A stretch of DNA of 64,000 nucleotides, taken from positions 2,100,660 to 2,164,659 of the forward strand of contig NZ_LT745763.1 in NCBI RefSeq assembly GCF_900166595.1. Reading direction: 5' to 3'. The notes under the pieces are model-generated. The model was not told the origin of the DNA and searched no databases. It was given only the letters and a program-made list of their open reading frames with translations. A program made the translations under genes and the position numbers. Shown in pieces: positions 17,377-26,680 of this stretch; positions within the stretch are counted from its first letter, which is position 1, and every line of letters begins with the position of its first letter. The DNA comes from Virgibacillus dokdonensis (GTDB lineage: Bacteria; Bacillota; Bacilli; Bacillales; Amphibacillaceae).

Positions 17377-18171
17377 CTAGTCATCAGAAAATTTCAATTG
17401 TGCACGATGGTTAAAGAACGCTTTGTATGTTAAATGGAGAAAAATTACAACAGTAATTGAAACAGTTCCTGCTACACCAAGCATAATTGCAATCTGATAC
17501 TTCACAGCACTGACAGGTGATGCTCCAGCAATAATTTGTCCTGTCATCATACCAGGTAAGAATACAATTCCCATACCGACCATTGAATTAATAGTTGGAA
17601 GCAGTGCAGAATCAAAAGCTTCATTAATAATCGAATTGGATGCTTCTTTTGGCGTTCCACCTAACATTAAAGCTGCTTCTACTTTTTCTTTTTGTTCTCT
17701 CATACCAATAAGTAATTGGTTTACACCTAAAGTAATACCAGTCATCGCATTACCGATGATCATGCCACCAATCGGAATAAATAACTGTGGATCATACCAA
17801 GGATCTAATTGAAGAACAACGAATAAAAAATAAGCCATACTCACAGATATGCCTAATACCATAGCTAACGCAATCGTCTTTTTAACAGATATATGAATGG
17901 CTACGGTTGCACGTTTATACACATTATAGATAGCAAATCCAAGCATAAATAAAACAATGACTGAAGTGATCGCTGGATGCGGATTTTCAAACACAATCAT
18001 TAATAAATAACCAACTAAAACCAATTGCACTGTCATCCGTACTGTGGAAATAACAATTAATTTTTGCCTCGGGATACCTTTCACACGAACAATAACCCAT
18101 AAAATAACAATAAAAACATATGCGAATAGTAATTGCCAAAAAGTTAAATCAATAGAACTTGGCTCGCTCAC
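17377..18171 (-). CDS. fetB: FetB-type ABC transporter permease (UPF0014)
   Basis: 264 residues with about seven membrane segments. The UPF0014 signatures are MIIGNAMTGITLGVNQLLIG, EAALMLGGTPKEA and VFLPGMMTGQIIAGASP. E. coli FetAB exports iron and raises resistance to hydrogen peroxide; the B. subtilis homologues are YjkA/YjkB. The start is GTG, with AAAGGGGA about 7 bases before it. It follows the ATPase gene by 50 bases, the order expected for a two-gene transporter. The substrate iron is taken from the family, not from this sequence. Confidence 0.9.
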   Translation of the reverse strand: MSEPSSIDLTFWQLLFAYVFIVILWVIVRVKGIPRQKLIVISTVRMTVQLVLVGYLLMIVFENPHPAITSVIVLFMLGFAIYNVYKRATVAIHISVKKTIALAMVLGISVSMAYFLFVVLQLDPWYDPQLFIPIGGMIIGNAMTGITLGVNQLLIGMREQKEKVEAALMLGGTPKEASNSIINEAFDSALLPTINSMVGMGIVFLPGMMTGQIIAGASPVSAVKYQIAIMLGVAGTVSITVVIFLHLTYKAFFNHRAQLKFSDD

Positions 18172-18221
18172 TTTGTATTCCCCTTTCCATACAAGTCTGT
18201 ATAATTCATATAGCTTAACTG

Positions 18222-18854
18222 TTAGGAGACATTTTTACTATAATGATCCATTGCAATGGTCACATCTGCTACACGCCTCGCTAACTCAAGATCATGCGTA
18301 ATCATAATTAAAGATTTGTTTTTTGTTTTAATAGGTTCGATAAACGCATCAATAACCTTATCTGCCGTATCGCTATCCAATGCAGAGGAAGGCTCATCTA
18401 AAAGAAAAACATCTGCTTGTAGTAACATAGCTCTTGCTAATGCAAGCCGTTGTTTTTCGCCACCTGATAAATCTTCAGCAGGAGCGTCTAATGGTTTATG
18501 TAAAAAAACCTTTTCTAAAGTCTCTTTAAGTTTTAACTCATTTACTACATCTATACCAGATAATTTCTGTCCAATTTTTAAGTTGTCTTCTACGGAGCCT
18601 GGAAATATGACTGGAGTTTGTGGAACCATAGTTATCGATCTCCTAAGCTCGATCGGATTCATTTTCTGCATGTTTTCTCCTTGATAGAAAATAGTCCCTT
18701 CGTCAGGCGAATCCAAATGATTTAACAATCGTAAAAAAGTCGATTTCCCACTTCCGCTCTTTCCAACGATACAAACAATTTGTTGGGCAGGGATTTCTAG
18801 TTTGTTTATTTCAATAATCCCCTTCACTTTTATATTTTCCGCTCGAAACAATGC
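18222..18854 (-). CDS. fetA: FetA-type ABC transporter ATP-binding protein
   Basis: 210 residues, a minimal ABC ATPase. Walker A is GKSGSGKST, the Q-loop is VPQTPVIFP, the signature is LSGGEKQR, and Walker B is DVFLLDEPSSALD with the H-loop in ITHDLE. The frame opens at GTG 18872, but ATG 18854 (MALFRAEN) has GAGGTTG upstream and matches the usual start. Works with the following permease FetB to export a metal, probably iron, out of the cytoplasm. Its promoter region (18855-19150) holds nothing recognised. Confidence 0.9.
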   Translation of the reverse strand, partial: ALFRAENIKVKGIIEINKLEIPAQQIVCIVGKSGSGKSTFLRLLNHLDSPDEGTIFYQGENMQKMNPIELRRSITMVPQTPVIFPGSVEDNLKIGQKLSGIDVVNELKLKETLEKVFLHKPLDAPAEDLSGGEKQRLALARAMLLQADVFLLDEPSSALDSDTADKVIDAFIEPIKTKNKSLIMITHDLELARRVADVTIAMDHYSKNVS

Positions 18855-19150
18855 CATTTTTATCAACCTCACGATGTAATTTTGCTCGTATACTACATAT
18901 TTTCACTTATTACTACTGTGTTACTCATTGAACAATATAGTCCATATAACATTCCACTTACTAACTATAAATTATTTTGTTAGCTTAACCAAATAAATTG
19001 ATTTCATGACAGTAAAAAACAGGCTGGACATACGTGCAAACGATTGCTTTCTTTTCGAAGTAGTGACTGTTTTTAGTATTTGGATCTAAATCATCGTGCT
19101 TGTATCCGTAATAAGGAATGAAACAGAAGGATTGCAGAGAGGCATCCCCC

Positions 19151-19185
19151 ATACCCCTCATAGGTATATGGGATACCCCCCTATA
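19151..19185. promoter_or_regulatory. CsoR/CstR-type operator
   Basis: ATACCCCTCATAGGTAT (19151-19167) has ATACC and GGTAT arms around a GC-rich centre, the pattern of CsoR-family operators; a second partial copy ATACCCCCCTATA follows at 19173-19185. No csoR, copZA or cst gene is next to it, so the target is unclear. The sequence 18985-19212 has no convincing gene. Confidence 0.4.
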
Positions 19186-19206
19186 AACACCTTTATTACA
19201 TGACAG

Positions 19207-19246
19207 AAACACAAAAACTTGGCTTCATCGCCAAGTTTTTGTGTTT
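19207..19246. terminator. Hairpin terminator after the exonuclease gene
   Basis: Perfect 17-bp stem (19207-19223 and 19230-19246, loop of 6), with runs of A and T at both ends. It closes dynA-ypcP on the minus strand, about 100 bases after the stop. Confidence 0.75.
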
Positions 19247-19350
19247 TGAGACAACAGGAGAGGTCATGTAGTTAGTTAATTCTCTTTCGACCAATCATCT
19301 CCAGTTATCTCATTTAAATAATAGGATCGAAATTACCAGTATAAAGTAGT

Positions 19351-20214
19351 CTATACAAGCTTATCTAAATACTTCCATTCTAGAGATTCGAAGGTGCCAA
19401 TTATTCGTTCACGATCATAATTCCATAATGCTCGGTCTAGTTCACACGTAATGGGAACATTGCACTTTATTTCAGCAAGGCTTCTTGATAAGAGCAACAT
19501 ATCCATATTTGTTTTTATTTTTGTTTGTACACCTTTTGGCAATGTATTTATATTTGCAATTAATGCATCAATAGATCCATGTTCTTGAATTAATTTCAAC
19601 GCTGTTTTTTCACCGATGCCTTTAACACCTGGGTAGTTATCAGAAGGGTCTCCCATTAATCCTTTTAAATCAATTATCTGTTTCGGTTGAATACCTTTTT
19701 TCTCATAGAAATTATGTTGATGAAATAAATCGTAATTTCCCTGTCCTTTTTTCATAATTGCCACGCGGATACCATCATCCACTAATTGTAAAATATCTTG
19801 ATCACCTGTAAGAATAGTTACTTCGTGATCTTTCGCATATATCTTAGCTAGGGTTCCAATACAATCATCTGCTTCATAATTTTCTAAACCAATATTTGGC
19901 ATATTAAAACGATCTACCACTTGTTTTGCTAAGTCAAATTGCGGTATTAATTCAACTGGTGGTTTATCCCGGTTCGCTTTATAATCAGCGTACATTTCCG
20001 TTCTAAAAGTTTTGCTCCCCATATCCCAACAGCAGATAACATGCGTAGGTTCAAATGTGTGCACAGCGTCTAAAAAATAGCGCAAAAACTGATAAACCCC
20101 ATTTGTTGGCATCCCTTCACTTGTCTTCATGAAATTACCACGGAAAGCTGTGGCAAAGAAACCTCGAAATAATAGCGCCATGCCGTCAACTAGCATTATT
20201 TGATGTTTATTCAA
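19351..20214 (-). CDS. ypcP: 5'-3' exonuclease (YpcP, DNA polymerase I-like N-domain)
   Basis: 287 residues, the stand-alone equivalent of the DNA polymerase I 5'-nuclease. It removes RNA primers and flaps. Metal-binding acidic residues are seen in MLVDGMALLFR, CCWDMGSKTFR, YEADDCIGTLA and LTGDQDILQLV; the helix-hairpin-helix is GDPSDNYPGVKGIGEKTALKL. B. subtilis YpcP has this same size. The start is TTG 20214 with AAGAAGGA upstream. It follows dynA by 16 bases and is in one transcript with it, as YpcP follows DynA in Bacillus. Confidence 0.92.
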   Translation of the reverse strand: MNKHQIMLVDGMALLFRGFFATAFRGNFMKTSEGMPTNGVYQFLRYFLDAVHTFEPTHVICCWDMGSKTFRTEMYADYKANRDKPPVELIPQFDLAKQVVDRFNMPNIGLENYEADDCIGTLAKIYAKDHEVTILTGDQDILQLVDDGIRVAIMKKGQGNYDLFHQHNFYEKKGIQPKQIIDLKGLMGDPSDNYPGVKGIGEKTALKLIQEHGSIDALIANINTLPKGVQTKIKTNMDMLLLSRSLAEIKCNVPITCELDRALWNYDRERIIGTFESLEWKYLDKLV

Positions 20215-20230
20215 AGTAAAATCCTTCTTT

Positions 20231-23200
20231 CTATTTGTGATCTGCTAAAATAGCAGATATATGATCATGTTTGTATAATAACTCTTGCAACGAAACGTTT
20301 GATGACATCATCTCTTCATAACTTTCCATATGTTTTTGGAGTTGATTAGCCATAGTCTGTTTTAACTCCTCTATAATTGCTGTCCACTCTTCCTCATAAA
20401 AAGCGGCCATCATTTGTTCCTTCTCATCCATAGATTGTTTCGTTACTGGTTTAAGTAATTCAAAGATAGTCTCTTTCATTTGTTCCTTCTCATTTTTAGC
20501 AAAGAAAGCTTTTGTGTGTTTATATGATTGAACAATTTGAGCAAAAGCTTGCAAATTAACATTTTTTAAAGGCTCGATAAAATCAGGTGAAGCAATTTTC
20601 TTTCTGTCTATTTCTGCAAGCAAAAATGAATGATCGATTTTTTGACTCTGTTTCTCTACGGATCGGTACACTTCTAGCATTTTATCATTCATAAATGCCT
20701 CTAAACGTAACGATACAGCTTGTAACTCTCGAAGCAATTCAGTTTGACAGTAATCAACCAAGTTTTGTAGACAAATCCAAACCTGTTGCCGCCCTTCTTT
20801 ACCGGATTCCGTAATTGTTGCTGGATTGAATGTTTCTTTAAATATATCATGGAAGCGAATGGAAAATCGCTCCAAAACATAATATATTTGTTTTTCCACT
20901 TTTTGTTTCACTTGATTTATTTCTATTGTACCTTTCATACGATCAATGATCTGTTCTATTTGCTGGCGTTTTTGTTCAATGGCGTTTTTGAACGCCTCTT
21001 TTTCTTGTTGATCCAATTTTTGTGATGCTATAAATTGTTGAAGTTGTTGCTCTATACGTTCCACATCTCGGTAAGCTGCAGCTACAGCCAATTTCGTTAA
21101 ACCGTGATGGATAAATGGATAAAAATCGTCTTCAAACTTACTCATAAGCTCATCAGGACGATGATTCATTTGCTTTTCCGTTAATGCTTTCCTACTAGAG
21201 ACAGGATACAAGCGAGGAAAACGAATCCCTAATTGCGTTAGCTGTTCTTTTACATATGTGGAAACTAACGATAATTCCGCTTTGTCTTTTGCTAGATCGG
21301 CTGCATTAACGACAAAAAACATTTTATCTAATTCAAAAGCATCCTTTACTCTACCTAATTGCATAAGAAAATCTTTATCAGTTCGATTCAGTGCATGATT
21401 ATAATAGGTTACATAAAGAATTGCATCTGCATGTTTAATATAATTAAAGGCAACATTTGTATGTCTGGCATGAACAGAATCTGCTCCAGGTGTATCAACA
21501 AGGCTGATTCCTTGTCTAGTTAATTCACAATCGTAAAAAAGATCAATCGTGTCAACAAAACAAGCTTTTGTCTCATCTGCCACATAGCTAGGAAATGCTT
21601 CTATAGATAAAATAATTTCTTCACCTAAGTCATCCTTTATGGAATCGAAACCACTTAAAAGAGCCTGCAAAAATGATTGATACGTGTTTTCTAAGTCTGG
21701 GTGATGATGAAGTTGTTCCCTAGTAATCCAAGTAATCAATTCTTCTAGTTCATTTGCAACTGGTGAAAATTTTTTTGTCATCGACGTTATTTCTTTCACT
21801 AATTCTTGTTTTGTTTTTAATTGTACCAATAGCGTCCCATGCTGATTTTTATCTGTCACTGGGTGTATTCGATTGACAGTAGCAGTGGTTGGATTTGGTG
21901 ACACAGGTAAAACAGCTTCTCCCATGAGTGCGTTCGCAAATGAAGATTTTCCAGCACTAAAAGCGCCAAATAAAGCAATCGTGTATGTGCGATGTTGTAA
22001 TCGTTGTTGTTTACGAGATAAATCTTCTATAAGTGATTGAAAGCCTGGTAAGTTTTTAACAGTATCTATGGTCTGTTCAATAGCCTTTATAGCCCTATCC
22101 ACTGGTTGGTTTTTTTCTGTTAATTCAGTTGTTGTTTGACTCGATTTAGTTAGTAGCTTGTCAGGGATGTTTTCCCGCTTAAATAGTGCTGGCTCACTTG
22201 CAAATTTTATACGTTTTTTTTGTTTTGATACATGTTCTTCTATTTCTACAATTGTCATTTTCACAGTAGCAGACTCATGATAACGAGCCTGTCTAACCAT
22301 CGTTTGCTTTTGTTCTAATTCATCTACTAATGCATAATAATGGTTTAATTTTTCTTGAATATAATTGATTTCTGTTAATTGTTGCTTCAATCGTGAACGC
22401 TCAGGAACCACCTCAGCTTGAAAAGCTTGCTCAATTTGGTTCCATAAAGTATGTGCTAATTGTTTTGCTCGCTTCTTTATTTCATGCGCCACATCATTGG
22501 TATAATGAAGGATCACATCACCATTAAGTGTCGCTCCTTGTTTCATCGTTCTTATAAGGTCTTCTTCCTTAACAGCAATCGTAAAGTGGTGTAAATCATG
22601 TTGAACTTGTCCATCATCCACTTTATACGCTTTTATCAATTGGAGCCATTTGTCTCGAAGTTTCCATTGTAATCCAGCCTCTACATTCTGCTGTAAATCA
22701 GATACAAATTCAGTTAATCGTTTTTTTCTCTCTTCCTCTGTTTTCTTTTTCGCCCCAATAAAACCAACTTTAAAATCGCTTTGTTGAGATTCTAAAAAAG
22801 AAGTAGCTTTATCTCTTAGTGTTGCTGGCATTAAATAAGCATTCTTTACCGTTTCTTGTAAAATGCTATAAAAATCTGCTTTAAAATCAGCTTCCCTCTG
22901 TTCAAGTGCTGATAACGCATCTACTATGATTGATTTTTTTGCAAGCTTTTCCTGTTGCTCACTCGTAACATAGTCGTTTTCCAATGCTTCTTCATATTGT
23001 TCTTGAAGAAAATCAACATGTTGTGTAATGATGTCATCTATATGGTGTTTACGATCTAATAACGCTTGTTTACGACTAGTCAACAATTCTTGTATGGCCT
23101 TTTGAAGCTCGGTAAATTGGTTATGCTTCGACTCCGGTTCATATAAGGAAGTGTAAAAGATTTTTTCTGGTTTAATTTCCCATAGATCAAAAGTTTGCTT

Positions 23201-23854
23201 AATACTCTCTTTAAAACTAGCAAATGTTAATTCCGACTCCTTATGTTTATCAATCTGATTAATGATGATGTAAAACGGAATATTCTTTTGTTGAACATCA
23301 AGCATAAATTGTAAATTTACTTCTGATTGCACATGATTATAGTCCATCACATAAAACAATGCATCCATTAGATGGAGGGAACCCTCTGTCATTAATCGAT
23401 CTGCATCGTCTGCAGCATCAATACCAGGCGTATCAATAAATGCAGAATTTGAAGGAAGCAATTGTTCAGATGTACTAATTTCAATCTTTTGGATATTATC
23501 CTTATCCATGGAATATTGTTTTAAAACTTCCAAATTAAACGGTTCTTTATATTCTTCTGGATCACTATGTTTAAAATAAACCCTAACGCTGCCCTTGCCA
23601 GATGTGATTTTAACAATGTTTGCACTTGTTGGAATTGGGCTGTTAGGTAAAATATCTTGCCCAAGCAAAGCATTAATCATCGATGATTTTCCAGCAGAAA
23701 AATGCCCAGCAAAACAGATCGTGAGTTCCTGTTTCTTATATTTATCGTAGAGCTCAATTAATTTCTCTGTGCGCATATCATCTCCGTTTTCACGTACTTG
23801 TTCATATACAGAAGCTAGTTGATATACGAAACGTGGCGCGGCTTCTTTCTCCAT
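20231..23854 (-). CDS. dynA: Dynamin-family GTPase with two GTPase modules
   Basis: About 1207 residues, the size of B. subtilis DynA (YpbR, 1193). Two complete dynamin units lie in tandem. The first G1 motif GHFSAGKSSM is near residue 50 with FIDTPGIDAADD; the second, GAFSAGKSSFANAL, is near residue 630 with LVDTPGADSVH and FVVNAADLAKDK. Coiled-coil helical stretches rich in Gln, Lys and Glu connect them. DynA fuses and protects membranes under phage or pore stress and acts at division sites. The frame extends to ATG 23869, but ATG 23854 follows GGGGGAG by 7 bases. ypcP follows by 16 bases. Confidence 0.93.
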   Translation of the reverse strand: MEKEAAPRFVYQLASVYEQVRENGDDMRTEKLIELYDKYKKQELTICFAGHFSAGKSSMINALLGQDILPNSPIPTSANIVKITSGKGSVRVYFKHSDPEEYKEPFNLEVLKQYSMDKDNIQKIEISTSEQLLPSNSAFIDTPGIDAADDADRLMTEGSLHLMDALFYVMDYNHVQSEVNLQFMLDVQQKNIPFYIIINQIDKHKESELTFASFKESIKQTFDLWEIKPEKIFYTSLYEPESKHNQFTELQKAIQELLTSRKQALLDRKHHIDDIITQHVDFLQEQYEEALENDYVTSEQQEKLAKKSIIVDALSALEQREADFKADFYSILQETVKNAYLMPATLRDKATSFLESQQSDFKVGFIGAKKKTEEERKKRLTEFVSDLQQNVEAGLQWKLRDKWLQLIKAYKVDDGQVQHDLHHFTIAVKEEDLIRTMKQGATLNGDVILHYTNDVAHEIKKRAKQLAHTLWNQIEQAFQAEVVPERSRLKQQLTEINYIQEKLNHYYALVDELEQKQTMVRQARYHESATVKMTIVEIEEHVSKQKKRIKFASEPALFKRENIPDKLLTKSSQTTTELTEKNQPVDRAIKAIEQTIDTVKNLPGFQSLIEDLSRKQQRLQHRTYTIALFGAFSAGKSSFANALMGEAVLPVSPNPTTATVNRIHPVTDKNQHGTLLVQLKTKQELVKEITSMTKKFSPVANELEELITWITREQLHHHPDLENTYQSFLQALLSGFDSIKDDLGEEIILSIEAFPSYVADETKACFVDTIDLFYDCELTRQGISLVDTPGADSVHARHTNVAFNYIKHADAILYVTYYNHALNRTDKDFLMQLGRVKDAFELDKMFFVVNAADLAKDKAELSLVSTYVKEQLTQLGIRFPRLYPVSSRKALTEKQMNHRPDELMSKFEDDFYPFIHHGLTKLAVAAAYRDVERIEQQLQQFIASQKLDQQEKEAFKNAIEQKRQQIEQIIDRMKGTIEINQVKQKVEKQIYYVLERFSIRFHDIFKETFNPATITESGKEGRQQVWICLQNLVDYCQTELLRELQAVSLRLEAFMNDKMLEVYRSVEKQSQKIDHSFLLAEIDRKKIASPDFIEPLKNVNLQAFAQIVQSYKHTKAFFAKNEKEQMKETIFELLKPVTKQSMDEKEQMMAAFYEEEWTAIIEELKQTMANQLQKHMESYEEMMSSNVSLQELLYKHDHISAILADHK

Positions 23855-23980
23855 GATGATCTCCCCCATAGTTCTCTCGCATCCCCTTATCCGATTTACT
23901 AGCGTCTATTATACGAGATATGTAACTCTATTTCTACTTAAAATCATTTTAGTTTACATAATAAAATTATTGTATACTAA

Positions 23981-24020
23981 AATGAACGCTCGCTATTTAT
24001 GGATTAGCTGAGCGTTCATT
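23981..24020 (-). terminator. Terminator of the acyl-CoA operon
   Basis: 10-bp stem AATGAACGCT (23981-23990) and complement (24011-24020), A/T-flanked, 14 bases after the last gene's stop on the minus strand. Confidence 0.65.
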
Positions 24021-24033
24021 ATATTTAAATTCT

Positions 24034-25563
24034 CTATACCGGATATACACCATGTTTTCTTTCCGTAAATGTTACATTTTTTGATTCATAGATAGAAAAG
24101 CGTGTCTTTAATTCTTCTCGCAACTTCTCTGGATCAATAATTGCATCAATTACCATTTCTGAAGCTAAGCGGTAAATATCAATATTCTCCTTATACTCTG
24201 CCTGCTTTTCTTTAATAAAGGCCGGTCGCTCATCTTCCGGTAATTCCTGAACCTTATTCGCATATACGGCATTCACTGCTGCTTCAGGTCCCATAACAGC
24301 AATTTGAGCAGTAGGTAAGGCTAAACAGCAATCTGGTTCAAAAGCTGGTCCTGCCATAGCATATAATCCAGCTCCGTATGCTTTCCGCACGATAACAGAG
24401 ATCTTAGGAACCGTCGCTTCACTCATTGTCGCGAGCATCTTTGCTCCGTGACGAATGATGCCAGCGCGTTCCACTTTTGTCCCAATCATAAATCCAGGTA
24501 CATCTACTAAGAATAACAGTGGGATATTAAATGCATCACAGAGTTGCATAAATTTGGCTGCCTTATCCGCTGAGTCCGGAAATAAGACACCGCCTTTCAT
24601 CCTTGGCTGATTGGCAATAATACCAATAGACCGTCCGTCTATTCTTGCTAGACCCGTAATTAGTTCAGGCGCAAACTTCTTCTTTATCTCACAAAAGCTA
24701 TCTTCATCTATAATTTGATCAATAAGATCATACATGTTAAAAGCAGCATTTTGATTCTCTGGAATTAAGTCAGAAATAGTTGTTTTCAGTTGTTTTGTTG
24801 CTTTTGCTTCTTCTATGTTTGGTTTCTTCCTAAAATTGGCTGGAAAATAACTTAAGTAAGTTTGCGTGTATGCAATGGCTTCTTGCTCAGACTTTGCTAA
24901 CACATCACCAACCCCCGAAACAGAGCAGTGCATATTAGCTCCACCCATTTCTTCTAAACTAACTTGCTCGCCAATAACCTTTTCTGCCATTCGTGGTGAA
25001 CCTAAATACATAGAAGCGTTCCCATCAACCATAACGACAATATCACAAAAAGCAGGGATATAAGCGCCTCCTGCTGCAGAAGGGCCAAACAATAGACATA
25101 CTTGCGGCACGCGACCTGATAATTTTATCTGGTTATGAAATATTCGTCCGGCACCTCTTCTTCCAGGAAACATCTCTACTTGATCTGTAATTCTCGCACC
25201 AGCAGAATCTACTAGATAAATCATGGGAATTTCCAGTGATAAAGCAGTTTCTTGAATTCGAATGATTTTTTCCACGGTACGCTTTCCCCATGAGCCAGCT
25301 TTGACCGTAGAATCATTTGCCATGATACAAACGGATTGGCCGTTTATTTTCCCAATCCCTGTAACCACACCATCAGATGGTAGTGCACCATCCATGCAAT
25401 TTGCAAAAAAAGCATCTTCTATATTTAAATCTTCATCTAATAACCTTTTTAACCGTTTACGTACAAACAACTTACCTTGTTCCTCATTTTTACGATGATA
25501 TTTTTCTTGTCCACCACTCTTAATAGTAGCTACTTTTTCATCATATATATTCTTATGAGTCAT
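24034..25563 (-). CDS. yngE: Acyl-CoA carboxylase, carboxyltransferase subunit (YngE-like)
   Basis: 509 residues with the two crotonase-type halves of a biotin-dependent carboxyltransferase (propionyl-CoA or methylcrotonyl-CoA carboxylase beta). Signatures: LVDSAGARITDQVEMFPG, FGPSAAGGAYIPAFCD, and LVDVPGFMIGTKVERAGIIRHGAKM. It moves a carboxyl group from biotin on the carrier at 26398 to the acyl-CoA. B. subtilis YngE has the same place in the yng operon. The start ATG has GGGAGG upstream. In leucine breakdown it would carboxylate 3-methylcrotonyl-CoA; the exact substrate is not shown here. Last gene of the operon. Confidence 0.92.
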   Translation of the reverse strand: MTHKNIYDEKVATIKSGGQEKYHRKNEEQGKLFVRKRLKRLLDEDLNIEDAFFANCMDGALPSDGVVTGIGKINGQSVCIMANDSTVKAGSWGKRTVEKIIRIQETALSLEIPMIYLVDSAGARITDQVEMFPGRRGAGRIFHNQIKLSGRVPQVCLLFGPSAAGGAYIPAFCDIVVMVDGNASMYLGSPRMAEKVIGEQVSLEEMGGANMHCSVSGVGDVLAKSEQEAIAYTQTYLSYFPANFRKKPNIEEAKATKQLKTTISDLIPENQNAAFNMYDLIDQIIDEDSFCEIKKKFAPELITGLARIDGRSIGIIANQPRMKGGVLFPDSADKAAKFMQLCDAFNIPLLFLVDVPGFMIGTKVERAGIIRHGAKMLATMSEATVPKISVIVRKAYGAGLYAMAGPAFEPDCCLALPTAQIAVMGPEAAVNAVYANKVQELPEDERPAFIKEKQAEYKENIDIYRLASEMVIDAIIDPEKLREELKTRFSIYESKNVTFTERKHGVYPV

Positions 25564-25580
25564 CGTATTTAGCCTCCCAT

Positions 25581-26360
25581 TTAGTTCCCCTCATATTTCG
25601 GTAGTCTTTTCTCACGAAAGGCGTGTAACCCTTCCATTCGATCTTTCGTTGGAATTGTTTGCTGATAGGCTAATCTTTCAATAAGCAAACCTGTTTTTAA
25701 ATCGGTTTCTGCACCTTTATTTATAGCTGTTTTAGCCTGTCTAAGGGCAACGGGTCCATTCCTTGAAATAGTTGTTGCAAGTTTATTAGCCTCTGTCATT
25801 AAATCACTTTCTAATACGATTTCCTCTATTAACCCGATTCGATAAGCTTCTTCCGCATCGATGCGTTTCGCTCCAAAAATCAATCGTTTCGCTTGCCCCA
25901 TTCCTATCAATCGCGGTAGACGCTGTGTACCGCCTGCTCCTGGTATAATAGCGAGCGAAGTTTCTGTAAGCCCCATTTGCACATGGTCCGCAGCAATACG
26001 AATATCACATGCTAATGCTAATTCTAATCCACCACCAAATGCTACCCCATTCATTGCAGCAATAACTGGTATAGACAATTCTTCTATTCTATTTATTGTT
26101 TCACTAATACTAGCAACAGCAGCTATTACTTCTTGATCATTCATATTCGCACGCTCTTTTAAATCTGCTCCTGCACAAAATGCTTTCCCACCATTCCCAG
26201 TAATAATGGCACATCGAACAGTATGGTCTTGTTCAATGATATGGAGCGTTGTTTGTAGTTCTTTGAGTAATGGCTGTGATAGCGCATTTGCAGCTTCTGG
26301 CCGATTTATTTTTATTACAGCAATGGATGCTTCCTTTTTTAATTCAATATTTTGATCCAC
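25581..26360 (-). CDS. yngF: Enoyl-CoA hydratase (YngF-like)
   Basis: 259 residues, crotonase fold. The oxyanion-hole strands are AIITGNGGKAFCAGADLKE and AMNGVAFGGGLELALACDIRIA, with the catalytic-loop region ETSLAIIPGAGGTQRLPR. Adds water to an enoyl-CoA; in the leucine route it would act on 3-methylglutaconyl-CoA. The start is GTG 26360, after GAAGGAGG. It lies 17 bases upstream of yngE. In B. subtilis an HMG-CoA lyase gene (yngG) lies between this gene and the biotin carrier gene; here only 37 bases separate them. Confidence 0.92.
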   Translation of the reverse strand: MDQNIELKKEASIAVIKINRPEAANALSQPLLKELQTTLHIIEQDHTVRCAIITGNGGKAFCAGADLKERANMNDQEVIAAVASISETINRIEELSIPVIAAMNGVAFGGGLELALACDIRIAADHVQMGLTETSLAIIPGAGGTQRLPRLIGMGQAKRLIFGAKRIDAEEAYRIGLIEEIVLESDLMTEANKLATTISRNGPVALRQAKTAINKGAETDLKTGLLIERLAYQQTIPTKDRMEGLHAFREKRLPKYEGN

Positions 26361-26397
26361 AAGTATCCTCCTTCATGGAAAAGTTAGCATCATTCCA

Positions 26398-26607
26398 TTA
26401 TTCAATGATAGCAATAACATCTCCTTCATTCACAAAATCCCCCTCATTTACTTTTAACGCTTTTACTACTCCAGACTGTTCAGCTGTAATAGGTATTTCC
26501 ATCTTCATAGATTCCAAGATAACAACATCTTGACCTTCCTCTATTGTTTGCCCTTGTTCTACCGTTATCTTCCAAACACTTCCTGCCATCGTTGCTTTTA
26601 CTTCCAT
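26398..26607 (-). CDS. yngHB: Biotin/lipoyl attachment carrier protein (YngHB-like)
   Basis: 69 residues, a complete short biotinyl domain. The modified lysine is in ILESMKMEIPI, with the hinge MAGSVWKITVEQGQTI before it and VNEGDFVNEGDVIAII after. A biotin ligase attaches biotin to that Lys; the carrier then shuttles CO2 between the biotin carboxylase (next gene upstream) and the carboxyltransferase. B. subtilis has the same separate short carrier. ATG with AGGGAGG about 9 bases upstream. Confidence 0.93.
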   Translation of the reverse strand: MEVKATMAGSVWKITVEQGQTIEEGQDVVILESMKMEIPITAEQSGVVKALKVNEGDFVNEGDVIAIIE

Positions 26608-26680
26608 TTTCTTTTCCTCCCTAATAATAAAACGGCTATTTGGTTTATATCTATACTAAGTAATACGAAGGTAGATTACA

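Noticed and set aside
18985..19212. Frame of 75 codons on the minus strand
   Set aside because: It overlaps the CsoR-like repeats, has no ribosome site, and the residue mix is not protein-like.
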